Below are positions 1 to 7,018 of a stretch of 64,000 nt of DNA, one piece after another; the stretch's first letter is position 1, and every line of letters begins with the position of its first letter. Where the stretch lies: positions 62,001 through 126,000 of the forward strand of contig NZ_JACEHE010000015.1 in NCBI RefSeq assembly GCF_013778455.1, read 5' to 3'. This DNA comes from Streptomyces himalayensis subsp. himalayensis. GTDB taxonomy: Bacteria; Actinomycetota; Actinomycetes; Streptomycetales; Streptomycetaceae. The notes below the pieces were generated by a model, which saw nothing but the letters and a program-made list of their open reading frames with translations, had not been told where the DNA came from and ran no database searches. Position numbers and translations under genes: made by a program.

Positions 1-141
1 GACGGGGTCGACCGCGAACAGCACTCGCGAGACCTCGGCGTCCGGTTCGCCGCAGACGGTGCCGACCGCGTCCCATCCCTCGGCCCGCTCGGGGGGCCAG
101 AGTGCGTCGAGCGCGGCGGTGACTTCAGACAGACGGGGCAC
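1..141 (-). CDS. Nif3-like dinuclear metal centre protein (N-terminal part)
   Basis: Only the first 47 codons are inside the window; the gene continues beyond base 1. Reading the minus strand from a GTG at 141 gives a start like VPRLSEVTAALDALWP followed by GWDAVGTVCG and VLFAVDP, which is the characteristic opening of actinobacterial Nif3/YbgI-family proteins. Members form hexameric rings with a two-metal site; their cellular role is not settled. The start is chosen because this N-terminus matches family starts in length; no strong ribosome site is visible. It is transcribed away from the gene at 419. Family call is from motif recognition only, as the metal ligands lie outside the window. 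Confidence 0.75.
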   Translation of the reverse strand, partial: MPRLSEVTAALDALWPPERAEGWDAVGTVCGEPDAEVSRVLFAVDPV

Positions 142-418
142 GAGGGACAGGCTAACTCGTCTTTGCTGCCGAGCCGCCGCCGCTCCCGCGGACCCGGCTG
201 ATCGCCGCGGGCGCTCCCTGGTTCGAACAGAGATCAGACGGCAGTTGATGAGGCTCCCTAACCTTTGACATACCTTCGGCACCCGCCCCGGCTCAGCACA
301 AGCCCCACCACTTCCTCAGGCGAATCGGGGCATCGCCACCCTTTGGTGTGAAGCGGGTGTCCGCTGGTGCCACGCGAACGCGTACGAAAACTAGCTTCGG
401 CGCCGGAGGTGACCCACG

Positions 419-1663
419 ATGACGGCCCTTGCCATCGAGTCGGTTGCGGAGAACGAGCAGAAAGCGTTCGGCATGCGGCGGACGGCATGCATGATCGCCG
501 CGGACGGCTCCTACGCCGCGCGGCTGGCGTACGACGGTCGGTCCTGGTTCCCCGAGCGGTGGACGCTGGACGGGCCCGAGCCCTATGCGGTGCCGCTGCC
601 CGCGAACCAGCCGGAGGAGCCCGGCACCGAGGTGCTCCCCCTCACCGACGGGCGCGTGCTGATCCACCGCGTCACGGCCGGACGGCATGCCTTCTCGCTC
701 CTCTATCCGACCGGTCCGGAGACCGGCGAGCTGCGTCTCGGGACCGTGCAGTGCGGAGAGCTGAGCCTGCTGCCGCCCGCGCCCGGCGGCTCGCGCGCGT
801 ACGCGCTCGCGGCGGGCGAACAGTCGACGGCGGTATGGCTGGTGGCGGGCGGCGCGTTCGGGCCCGAGCATGTCGCTGAGATTCCCGGCCGCTGCTCGGG
901 CGGCGTCTGGCTCGACCGTACGGGCCGGATGCTCGCCCTGGACCGGCGGCTGGACGGGCGCACCAAGACGGTCGCGGTCGACCTGGAGCGCGGCGGCGAG
1001 GTGTCGCCGCTCCTGCAGATCACCGAGGAGAGCAACGACCGGTTGCTGCTCGCGGACGCCGACAGCGGGCTGCTGCTGATCCGCTCCGATGCCCCTTCGC
1101 CGGGCCATGACCGGCTGGGCTGGGGGGTGCTGGGGAGCACGCTGCCGGTGCGCTTCCCCGAGTGCCTGCGGCTGACCGACTGCGCGGTGACGCCGTTCGC
1201 GATCCAGCCGGGGCAGGCGCTGATGCCGGAGAGCAGCGCGGTGGCGCTGCGGATCGACGGCGCGGCGGGCAGCTGGCTGGGAGTGTGGCGGCCCGCGCAG
1301 AAGCACGTGCATCAACTCCCCGCCCCCGAGGGTTGGTTGGCCGGGGCCGGCCTGTGGACGCGGGACGGGGTGCTCCGGCTGCCGTATGCGACGACTGCCG
1401 TGCCGTGCGGGGTGGCGCGGGTGCCCGCGCCGACGGAGACGCCCCGGCCCGCCGCCCCGGCCCCCGGCGGAGGACCGTCCTCGGGATCGGACTCGGCCTC
1501 GGGCGCGGGCTCGGGTTCGGACGCGAGCTCACTCCCCGGGTCCGGAGCAACGGTGCGAAAGCCGCGGTGGGAGAGGGTGGAGACGAACCCCGCCGCGGCC
1601 GCGGGACCACGCCCGGTCCCGTTGCAGCAGGCACCTCTCAACGGCCGTGAGGCCGCCGGTTAG
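419..1663 (+). CDS. conserved hypothetical protein, possible beta-propeller-like
   Basis: A 414-residue protein with a clear ribosome site (GGAGGTG, about 7 bases before the ATG). I do not recognise the family. The first ~315 residues are an even alternation of hydrophobic strands and turns with repeated blocks such as W-F/L-x-R-T-G-R, which could fold as a beta-propeller; this is inference. Residues ~330-414 are a low-complexity Pro/Ala/Gly/Ser tail ending in a basic WERVETNP stretch. There is no signal peptide and no membrane segment, so it is probably cytoplasmic. It is divergent from the Nif3-like gene and followed closely by a small hydrophilic gene in the same direction. Confidence 0.7.
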   Translation: MTALAIESVAENEQKAFGMRRTACMIAADGSYAARLAYDGRSWFPERWTLDGPEPYAVPLPANQPEEPGTEVLPLTDGRVLIHRVTAGRHAFSLLYPTGPETGELRLGTVQCGELSLLPPAPGGSRAYALAAGEQSTAVWLVAGGAFGPEHVAEIPGRCSGGVWLDRTGRMLALDRRLDGRTKTVAVDLERGGEVSPLLQITEESNDRLLLADADSGLLLIRSDAPSPGHDRLGWGVLGSTLPVRFPECLRLTDCAVTPFAIQPGQALMPESSAVALRIDGAAGSWLGVWRPAQKHVHQLPAPEGWLAGAGLWTRDGVLRLPYATTAVPCGVARVPAPTETPRPAAPAPGGGPSSGSDSASGAGSGSDASSLPGSGATVRKPRWERVETNPAAAAGPRPVPLQQAPLNGREAAG

Positions 1664-1709
1664 ACTCGCCCGCTGCACCGAAAGATCTTGTTACGGGGTG
1701 ACCTACCGG

Positions 1710-1880
1710 ATGACGGAAACCAGAAGCAGTACGGACACGACGACCAACGACCCGCGGGCTGCCGCGCACCAGCCCGACGGCCACGGCAGGCACCGGGGCC
1801 CGGAGTCCGCCCTGGAGGGCGGCACGGTGGAGACGCCGGACCCGCGCGGCCGGCATCGCAAGCCGTCCGACGAGGGCTGA
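1710..1880 (+). CDS. small hydrophilic protein (56 aa)
   Basis: A short, highly charged reading frame (MTETRSSTDTTTNDP... ending in HRKPSDEG) directly after the previous gene and followed by a strong hairpin, so it is probably the last gene of that transcript. It has no recognisable domain and looks intrinsically disordered. An in-frame GTG at 1698 is an alternative start; neither start has a convincing ribosome site, so the exact N-terminus is uncertain. Small acidic/basic disordered proteins of this kind are common in Streptomyces; no function can be given. Confidence 0.5.
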   Translation: MTETRSSTDTTTNDPRAAAHQPDGHGRHRGPESALEGGTVETPDPRGRHRKPSDEG

Positions 1881-1904
1881 GGCCCGCGGAGACGGAAGAT
1901 GCCC

Positions 1905-1947
1905 GGAGCCCGGCACCTGCGCGGAATGTGCGCAGGTGCCGGGCTCC
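1905..1947. terminator. strong bidirectional hairpin terminator
   Basis: An 18-bp perfect stem (GGAGCCCGGCACCTGCGC and its complement) with a 7-base loop lies between the converging small gene (ends 1880) and the SDR gene (ends 1987). Its position fits termination from both sides. There is no U-tract, as is usual in Streptomyces. Confidence 0.85.
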
Positions 1948-1986
1948 TCGCACGTCCCGTGCTCGCGACAGCAGCCGGCCCCGGAA

Positions 1987-2946
1987 CTACCCGCGCTTGA
2001 GACCCAGCACCTCCGCCGCCGCGAAGGTCTCGTTCGCCGGACGCCCCTCGTAGTACGGCGAGAGCAGCTCGTCGAGCTCCTCGTAGGAGAAGAGCTCCTT
2101 CGCGGTGTCGAACTTGGCGGCCACCTTGGGGCGTTCGACGATGGCGACCATGCCGCCGTGCACGACGAGCAACTGGCCGTTCACCCGGGCCGCCGCGGGC
2201 GAGGCCAGATAGCCCACGAGCGGGGCGACGTGCTCGGGCGCCAGCGGGTCGAACCGGCCGTCACCGGGCTGCCCGTTGCCCGGATCAGGTGGAATGGCCG
2301 CGAAGACGTCCTGGGTCATGCGGGTCCGGGCCCGCGGGCAGATGACGTTGGCCGTCACGCCGTACTTGCCGAGTGCCAGTGCCGTCGATGTCGTCAGCCC
2401 GACGATGCCGCCCTTGGCCGCCGCGTAGTTGGGCTGTCCCGCCGATCCGGCGACGAAAGCCTCGGACGAGGTGTTGATGATCCGCCCGTGGACCGGGCCT
2501 CCCGTCGCCTTGGAGCGCTCGCGCCAGTGGACGGACGCGAAGTGCGTCGTGTTGAAGTGGCCCTTCAGATGCACCCTGATCACCGAGTCCCACTCGCTCT
2601 CGGTCATCGAGAAGATCATCCGGTCGCGCAGAATGCCCGCGTTGTTGACCAGGATGTCGAGCTTGCCGAACGTGCCGATCGCCAGATCGACCAGCGCACC
2701 GGCCTCCTCGAAGTCGCCGACATCGCCGGTGTGAGCGACCGCCGAGCCGCCCGCCGCGCGGATCTCGGCCGCGACGTCCTCGGCGGGTCCGGCCGAGCCC
2801 TCGCCGGAGCCGTCCCTGCCCGGCTGTCCGTAGTCGTTGACGACGACGCTCGCGCCGAGCCGGGCGAGTTCCAGCGCCTCGGCCCGCCCCAGGCCGCGGC
2901 CCGCTCCCGTGACGATCGCGGACAGGCCCTCGAGTGGCAGTGACAT
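1987..2946 (-). CDS. hsd4A: SDR-family 3-hydroxyacyl-CoA dehydrogenase, Hsd4A-like
   Basis: A 319-residue short-chain dehydrogenase. The cofactor motif TGAGRGLG is at residues 13-20, followed by VVVNDYG, NNAG, and the catalytic Ser and YxxxK (NYAAAK). The VVVNDYG end of the second strand and the overall length match the MFE-2/17-beta-HSD type 4 dehydrogenase group and mycobacterial Hsd4A, which oxidises the 3-hydroxyacyl-CoA made in sterol side-chain beta-oxidation. The ATG at 2946 is preferred over an upstream one because AAGGGACC lies at the right distance. It is the third gene after the Hsd4B-like hydratase and the zinc dehydrogenase, all on the minus strand, so one operon driven from the KstR box at 5213 is likely. 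Pathway assignment is by resemblance, not test. Confidence 0.85.
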   Translation of the reverse strand: MSLPLEGLSAIVTGAGRGLGRAEALELARLGASVVVNDYGQPGRDGSGEGSAGPAEDVAAEIRAAGGSAVAHTGDVGDFEEAGALVDLAIGTFGKLDILVNNAGILRDRMIFSMTESEWDSVIRVHLKGHFNTTHFASVHWRERSKATGGPVHGRIINTSSEAFVAGSAGQPNYAAAKGGIVGLTTSTALALGKYGVTANVICPRARTRMTQDVFAAIPPDPGNGQPGDGRFDPLAPEHVAPLVGYLASPAAARVNGQLLVVHGGMVAIVERPKVAAKFDTAKELFSYEELDELLSPYYEGRPANETFAAAEVLGLKRG

Positions 2947-3000
2947 CACGGTCCCTTCAATCGCGGACGTTTCGATCACGGACGTTGCGTTCAGGAACGG

Positions 3001-4077
3001 TCAGATCTCAATGCACGTACGCAGTGCCGCACCCGTGCGCATCTGGTCCAGCGCCTCGTTGATCTCGGCGAGCGGCACGCGATGCGTGATGAGACCGGAC
3101 AGGTCGATGCGCCCCGCGCGCCAGAGCGCGATGGTGCGTTCGTACGAGCGCATGACGTCCCCGCCGCCGTACATGGAGGGCAGGATCCGCTTCTCGTCGA
3201 AGAACAGCTCGAACATGTTGAGCTGCAGGAAGTCGTCCATGGCGCCCGCGCCGACGACGACCAGCGTGCCGCCGCGCCGGGTCGTCTCGTACGCGGTCCG
3301 GGCGGTCGCGGACTTTCCGACGACCTCGAAGACGTAGTCGAAGCCCTCGCCGCCGGTGATCTCCTGCTTGGCGTCGGCGAGTTCCTCCGGTGCGGCGGCC
3401 CGCGTGGCGCCGAACCTCAGCGCGGCCTCACGTCGCGAAGCGACGGGGTCGACGGCCACGATCTCGGCGGCGCCCTTGAGCCGCGCCCCCTGGATCGCCG
3501 AGATGCCGACGCCGCCGCAGCCGATCACGGCCACCGACGAACCGGCCTCCACATCGGCCGTGTTGAGCGCGGCGCCGAGCCCGGTCGTCACACCGCAGCC
3601 GATGAGCGCCGCGATGTCGAAGGGCACGTCGTCCGGGATGGGCACGGCACAGGCGGCGTCGACGACGACCTCCTCGGCGAAGGTGCCGGTGCCCGCGAAG
3701 CCGAAGACGTCGCCGCCGGGGCGCTTGAAGTTGGGGGTGCCCGCGTTCATGAACCCGGCGAGGCACAGTTCGGTCTGCCCGCGCTTGCAGGAGGGGCACT
3801 GGCCGCACGCCGGGAGCCAGCACACCACCACACGGTCGCCCGGCTCGAGGTTCGTGACGCCCTCGCCGACCTCCAGGATCTCGCCCGCGCCCTCGTGCCC
3901 GGGGATGAACGGCGCGGGCTGCGGCAGCACGCCGCCCATCGCGGAGAGGTCCGAGTGGCACAGCCCGCCGGCCCGTACGCGGACCCTGACCCTGCCCGGG
4001 CCGAAGCCCACCGCCTCGACGTCGTCGAGCACCTCGAGCTTGTCCTGGCCGATCTCGTGCAGTACGGCTGCGCGCAT
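3001..4077 (-). CDS. zinc-dependent alcohol dehydrogenase (AdhD-like)
   Basis: A 358-residue medium-chain dehydrogenase. Catalytic-zinc ligands are Cys40 (GGLCHSD) and His61 (PGHE); the four structural-zinc cysteines are at 91, 94, 97 and 105 (CGQCPSCKRGQTELC). The NAD site is the Rossmann motif GCGGVG. The ATG at 4077 is chosen because GAGGGGAG precedes it; a start 33 bases earlier lacks this. It lies between the Hsd4B-like hydratase and the Hsd4A-like SDR. In this context its likely job is to oxidise the terminal alcohol made by the CYP125-like enzyme to an aldehyde, but other alcohols are possible. The 143-base gap before it contains odd repeats (4104-4235). Confidence 0.85.
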   Translation of the reverse strand: MRAAVLHEIGQDKLEVLDDVEAVGFGPGRVRVRVRAGGLCHSDLSAMGGVLPQPAPFIPGHEGAGEILEVGEGVTNLEPGDRVVVCWLPACGQCPSCKRGQTELCLAGFMNAGTPNFKRPGGDVFGFAGTGTFAEEVVVDAACAVPIPDDVPFDIAALIGCGVTTGLGAALNTADVEAGSSVAVIGCGGVGISAIQGARLKGAAEIVAVDPVASRREAALRFGATRAAAPEELADAKQEITGGEGFDYVFEVVGKSATARTAYETTRRGGTLVVVGAGAMDDFLQLNMFELFFDEKRILPSMYGGGDVMRSYERTIALWRAGRIDLSGLITHRVPLAEINEALDQMRTGAALRTCIEI

Positions 4078-4103
4078 GGTGCGGCTCCCCTCAGGAGGTC
4101 CGA

Positions 4104-4235
4104 CGATCACGAATGGTCGACGACTGTTTCGCTGTTATGAGCGTTTCGGCGGCTACGAACAATCAGGCAGTGAAGAAGGCGATGACGAAGGCGATCACGA
4201 AGGCGATCACGAACGAGCGATCACGAATGCTCGAC
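4104..4235. repeat. nested direct repeats between hydratase and dehydrogenase genes
   Basis: An 18-base sequence, CGATCACGAATGGTCGAC (4104-4121), recurs with one change at 4218-4235, where it encodes the last residues and stop of the hydratase gene. Between the copies is a 12-base tandem repeat (AAGGCGATSACG) at 4176-4211 with a fourth, longer variant to 4225. This looks like slippage or duplication of the 3' end of the hydratase gene. Confidence 0.7.
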
Positions 4236-5093
4236 CACGGTGTCGGCGAGCACGGGCGCGTCGTCCCTCTCGACCGCGGTGACCGACACCTGGACGCTGC
4301 TGTCCCGCTGCCACATCCGGATGCGCAAGGTCTCGCCCGGGAAGACGACACCGGCGAAACGCGTGCTGTAGGAACGGACGCGTGCCACGTCCCCGCCGAG
4401 GAGCGTGTCGACGACCGCCTTGAGAGTGATGCCGTAGGTGCACAGACCGTGCAGGATCGGCCGGTCGAAGCCGGCGAGCTTGGCGAACTCTGGGTCGGCG
4501 TGCAATGGGTTCCAGTCGCCGGACAGCCGGTAGAGCAGGGCCTGGTCCGGGCGGACGGCCCGCTCGACGGTCCGGTCGGGCTCCCGCGAGGGCGGTTCGA
4601 GGCGCGTGGACGGTCCGCGGTCGCCGCCCCATCCGCCCTCTCCCCGTACGAAGATCTGGGCGTCGCTCGTCCACAGCGGCCCGTCGTCGTCGGCCGCTTC
4701 GGTACGGAGTACGAGGACGGCGGCCTTGCCCTTGTCGTAGACGGCCGCGACCCGCGAGGTGGACACCGCTGTGCCCTTGACCGGGATGGGGCGGTGCAGC
4801 TCGATGGTCTGCCCGCCGTGCAGGACGTTCGCGAGGTTCACGTCGATGCCGGGTGTGGAGAGGCCGCCCACGACGCCCATGCCGGCGCCCGCGACGGTCG
4901 CGAAGCTGGGCAGGACGTGCAGCCTGGACTCGAGGACGTAGCGCAGCTCGTCGGGGTCGGTGGCGGGGTTGTCCCGGTCGGGGTTCGCGCCCGCGCCGAT
5001 GCCGAGGTGGTAGAGCTGGACGTCCTTGTGGTCCCAGGCGATCTCCGCGGACCGGGGCTCGGCGGCGGTGGCCTTGGCGGCGTCAATGGGCAT
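4221..5093 (-). CDS. hsd4B: MaoC double-hotdog enoyl-CoA hydratase, Hsd4B-like
   Basis: A 290-residue hydratase-2 protein. The C-terminal hotdog carries the hydratase-2 motif (GDWNPLHADPEFA...RPILHGLCTYG) with the catalytic Asp/His pair; the N-terminal hotdog is a degenerate partner. The opening (DVQLYHLGIGAGANP), the segment KGKAAV and FVRGEGGWGG match mycobacterial Hsd4B closely from memory, the hydratase of sterol side-chain beta-oxidation that adds water to the 24-enoyl-CoA. The ATG at 5093 has a GGAG site; an upstream in-frame ATG does not. It is the first gene of the operon hydratase, alcohol dehydrogenase, SDR, and a perfect KstR box lies about 120 bases upstream. Confidence 0.87.
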   Translation of the reverse strand: MPIDAAKATAAEPRSAEIAWDHKDVQLYHLGIGAGANPDRDNPATDPDELRYVLESRLHVLPSFATVAGAGMGVVGGLSTPGIDVNLANVLHGGQTIELHRPIPVKGTAVSTSRVAAVYDKGKAAVLVLRTEAADDDGPLWTSDAQIFVRGEGGWGGDRGPSTRLEPPSREPDRTVERAVRPDQALLYRLSGDWNPLHADPEFAKLAGFDRPILHGLCTYGITLKAVVDTLLGGDVARVRSYSTRFAGVVFPGETLRIRMWQRDSSVQVSVTAVERDDAPVLADTVVEHS

Positions 5094-5212
5094 GGAACTC
5101 CTGCTCCTCGCGGGGAAAGACCTCGGTGCGGCCGTCCGCACCGTCGGTCGCACCGAGGTCGTCACTGGACCGGACCGGGCCCGTCCGGACCGGCCGTGAA
5201 ACCCGCACGTTC

Positions 5213-5226
5213 TAGAACGCGTTCCA
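5213..5226. promoter_or_regulatory. KstR-type operator upstream of hsd4B-like operon
   Basis: TAGAACGCGTTCCA matches the mycobacterial KstR consensus TNNAACNNGTTNNA at every fixed position. It is 120 bases upstream of the hydratase start. Confidence 0.8.
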
Positions 5227-5274
5227 GTCCGGCGACCCCATGTATAGCCCAGCTGCCGGTAGTTGTGAAGGCTC

Positions 5275-5289
5275 CTGACGTCCTGTCAG
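5275..5289. promoter_or_regulatory. box B palindrome (CTGACGTCCTGTCAG)
   Basis: One base away from the window consensus CTGAYG-N3-CRTCAG. It lies 48 bases beyond the KstR box, upstream of the hsd4B-like operon. The cognate regulator is unknown. Confidence 0.6.
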
Positions 5290-5418
5290 GTACGACGTGC
5301 GGAACTGACTGTCGTCGGCGATCGGCAAGACCGGGACGCGCAACCGCATGGAGACGGTTCGCGAGGCGCGGCAGCAGGGCCTAGGGAAGTACACCCGCTC
5401 GCCGCGGGCACCGAGCGA

Positions 5419-6897
5419 TCACTGGGGCGACGGCGCGCGGCCACCGGCCGAGGCCGAGTCCGTGCGGCGCGCGGCGCCCGAGGCCCGCGGCAGCCACAGC
5501 AGCATCAGCACCGCGCCACCGACCAGGACCAGCGCGCTCGTCCGGAACGCCAGTGCATAGCCCGCGGCCAGCGCCTCCGCCGATGTGCCGCCTGCGGTAC
5601 GCGACGCCGCGAGTGTCGACATCACGGCCAGACCGAGCGAGCCGCCCATGACGCGCGAGGTGTTGACCAGGCCCGAGACCAGCCCGGCGTCTCCGGAGGG
5701 CGCCCCCGACGTGGCGAGGGAGGCGAGCGGGGTCGCCGCGAGGCCCGCGCCGGCCATCATCAGGATGCCCGGCAGCATGATGGTGGTGACATATGCGCCG
5801 TGGGCGCCCATCGTCGACTGCCAGCCGAAACCGGCCGCGGCCACCAGCGTCCCGGCGACCGCGACGTACCGGGCGCCCGCGAACCGCATGACGCGCGGCG
5901 CGAGCTTCGAGCCGAGGACGACGGCGAGCGAGCTCGGGACCAGCGCGAGCCCCGCGCCCAGCGGCGTGTAGCCCAGCACGTTCTGTGCGTACAGGGTCAT
6001 GAAGAACCACATGCAGAACATGGCGGAGCCGCAGAGGAACATCGCCGCGTTCGCCGATGACACCGAGCGCAGGCGGAACAGCTTCAGCGGCATCAGAGGT
6101 GTCGGGCTGCGCGCCTCGGTCAGCAGGAAGAGGCCCAGCAGCACAAGGCCCGCGCACAGCGGCACCAGCGTGGCGGCCGCTGCCCAGCCCTCGGCCTCCG
6201 TCTGCACGATGCCGTACGAGAGCGTGGCGAGCCCGGCCGTCACCAGCAGCGCGCCCGGCAGATCGAGCCGCCGTCCGTCCCCGCCCCGGCTCTCCGTGAG
6301 CGAGAGCACGGCCCCGGCCAGCACGAGGGCGCCGACAGGCACATTGATCAGCAGCACCCAGCGCCAGGACAGCGTGTCCACCAGGACGCCGCCGACAAAG
6401 CCGCCGGCCGCCCCGCCACCCGCTCCGACGGCGGTCCACGTCGCGATGGCACGCGCGCGTGCCGCTCCTTCCGGCACGGCCGACGTGAGGATCGTCAGAG
6501 TCGACGGAGCGAGCACGGCCGCGCCGAGCCCTTGTGCGGCGCGCGCGGCGAGCAGCTGCCAGCCCTCCTGCGCGATTCCGCCCGCCAGCGAGGCCAGCGT
6601 GAACAGGCCGAGGCCTATCAGGAACATGCGCTTGCGCCCGTACAGGTCCCCGGCCCGGCCGCCCATCAGCATGAACCCGGCGAAGGCGATCGAGTACGCG
6701 TTGACCACCCACTGCAGTCCCGGGGCACTCAACCCCAGATCGGCCCGCATCGAGGGCAGCGCCACATTGACGACGGACACGTCGAGGACCACGAGGAACT
6801 GTCCGGCACAGGCCGCGGCGACCACCAGCCAGGTCGGCGGGGCGCTGCGGCGGACGGACGGGGAGGTGTCGGTGGCGGCTCGGGACATGGGTGCCAT
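5419..6897 (-). CDS. MFS transporter, DHA2 (14-TM) drug efflux type
   Basis: A 492-residue membrane protein with about 14 hydrophobic segments. Family marks include the TM1 region FLVVLDVSVVNVALP, the loop GRAGDLYGRKRMF (motif A), and GAAVLAPSTLTIL; this pattern is that of the EmrB/QacA-type proton antiporters. Substrate cannot be read from sequence. It ends in a hydrophilic Arg/Ser-rich tail. Its 3' end faces the promoter region of the hsd4B-like operon with no clear hairpin between. It lies downstream of the acyl-CoA dehydrogenase gene (gap ~120 bases) and could be co-transcribed with it. The weak ribosome site leaves ATG 6897 or ATG 6888 possible. Confidence 0.8.
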   Translation of the reverse strand: MAPMSRAATDTSPSVRRSAPPTWLVVAAACAGQFLVVLDVSVVNVALPSMRADLGLSAPGLQWVVNAYSIAFAGFMLMGGRAGDLYGRKRMFLIGLGLFTLASLAGGIAQEGWQLLAARAAQGLGAAVLAPSTLTILTSAVPEGAARARAIATWTAVGAGGGAAGGFVGGVLVDTLSWRWVLLINVPVGALVLAGAVLSLTESRGGDGRRLDLPGALLVTAGLATLSYGIVQTEAEGWAAAATLVPLCAGLVLLGLFLLTEARSPTPLMPLKLFRLRSVSSANAAMFLCGSAMFCMWFFMTLYAQNVLGYTPLGAGLALVPSSLAVVLGSKLAPRVMRFAGARYVAVAGTLVAAAGFGWQSTMGAHGAYVTTIMLPGILMMAGAGLAATPLASLATSGAPSGDAGLVSGLVNTSRVMGGSLGLAVMSTLAASRTAGGTSAEALAAGYALAFRTSALVLVGGAVLMLLWLPRASGAARRTDSASAGGRAPSPQ

Positions 6898-7018
6898 GCT
6901 CTCAATCGTCCGGCCTTCAGGGCATCGGGATTTCGCTGCACGCTACATCGGCCAGAGGGACTAGGACTCGCCTCACCACATAGGCGACAGGAACCAGGGC
7001 TCGCCTCACCGCCGTCCG

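Noticed and set aside
205..230. GGTTCGAAC, similar to a tRNA T-arm
   Set aside because: No acceptor, D or anticodon stems can be built around it; isolated match.
3082..4140. long plus-strand reading frame opposite the alcohol dehydrogenase gene
   Set aside because: It is an antisense shadow caused by GC-rich third positions; composition (Arg, Gly, Ala, His heavy) and lack of a ribosome site argue against it. Similar antisense frames across the window were dropped for the same reason.
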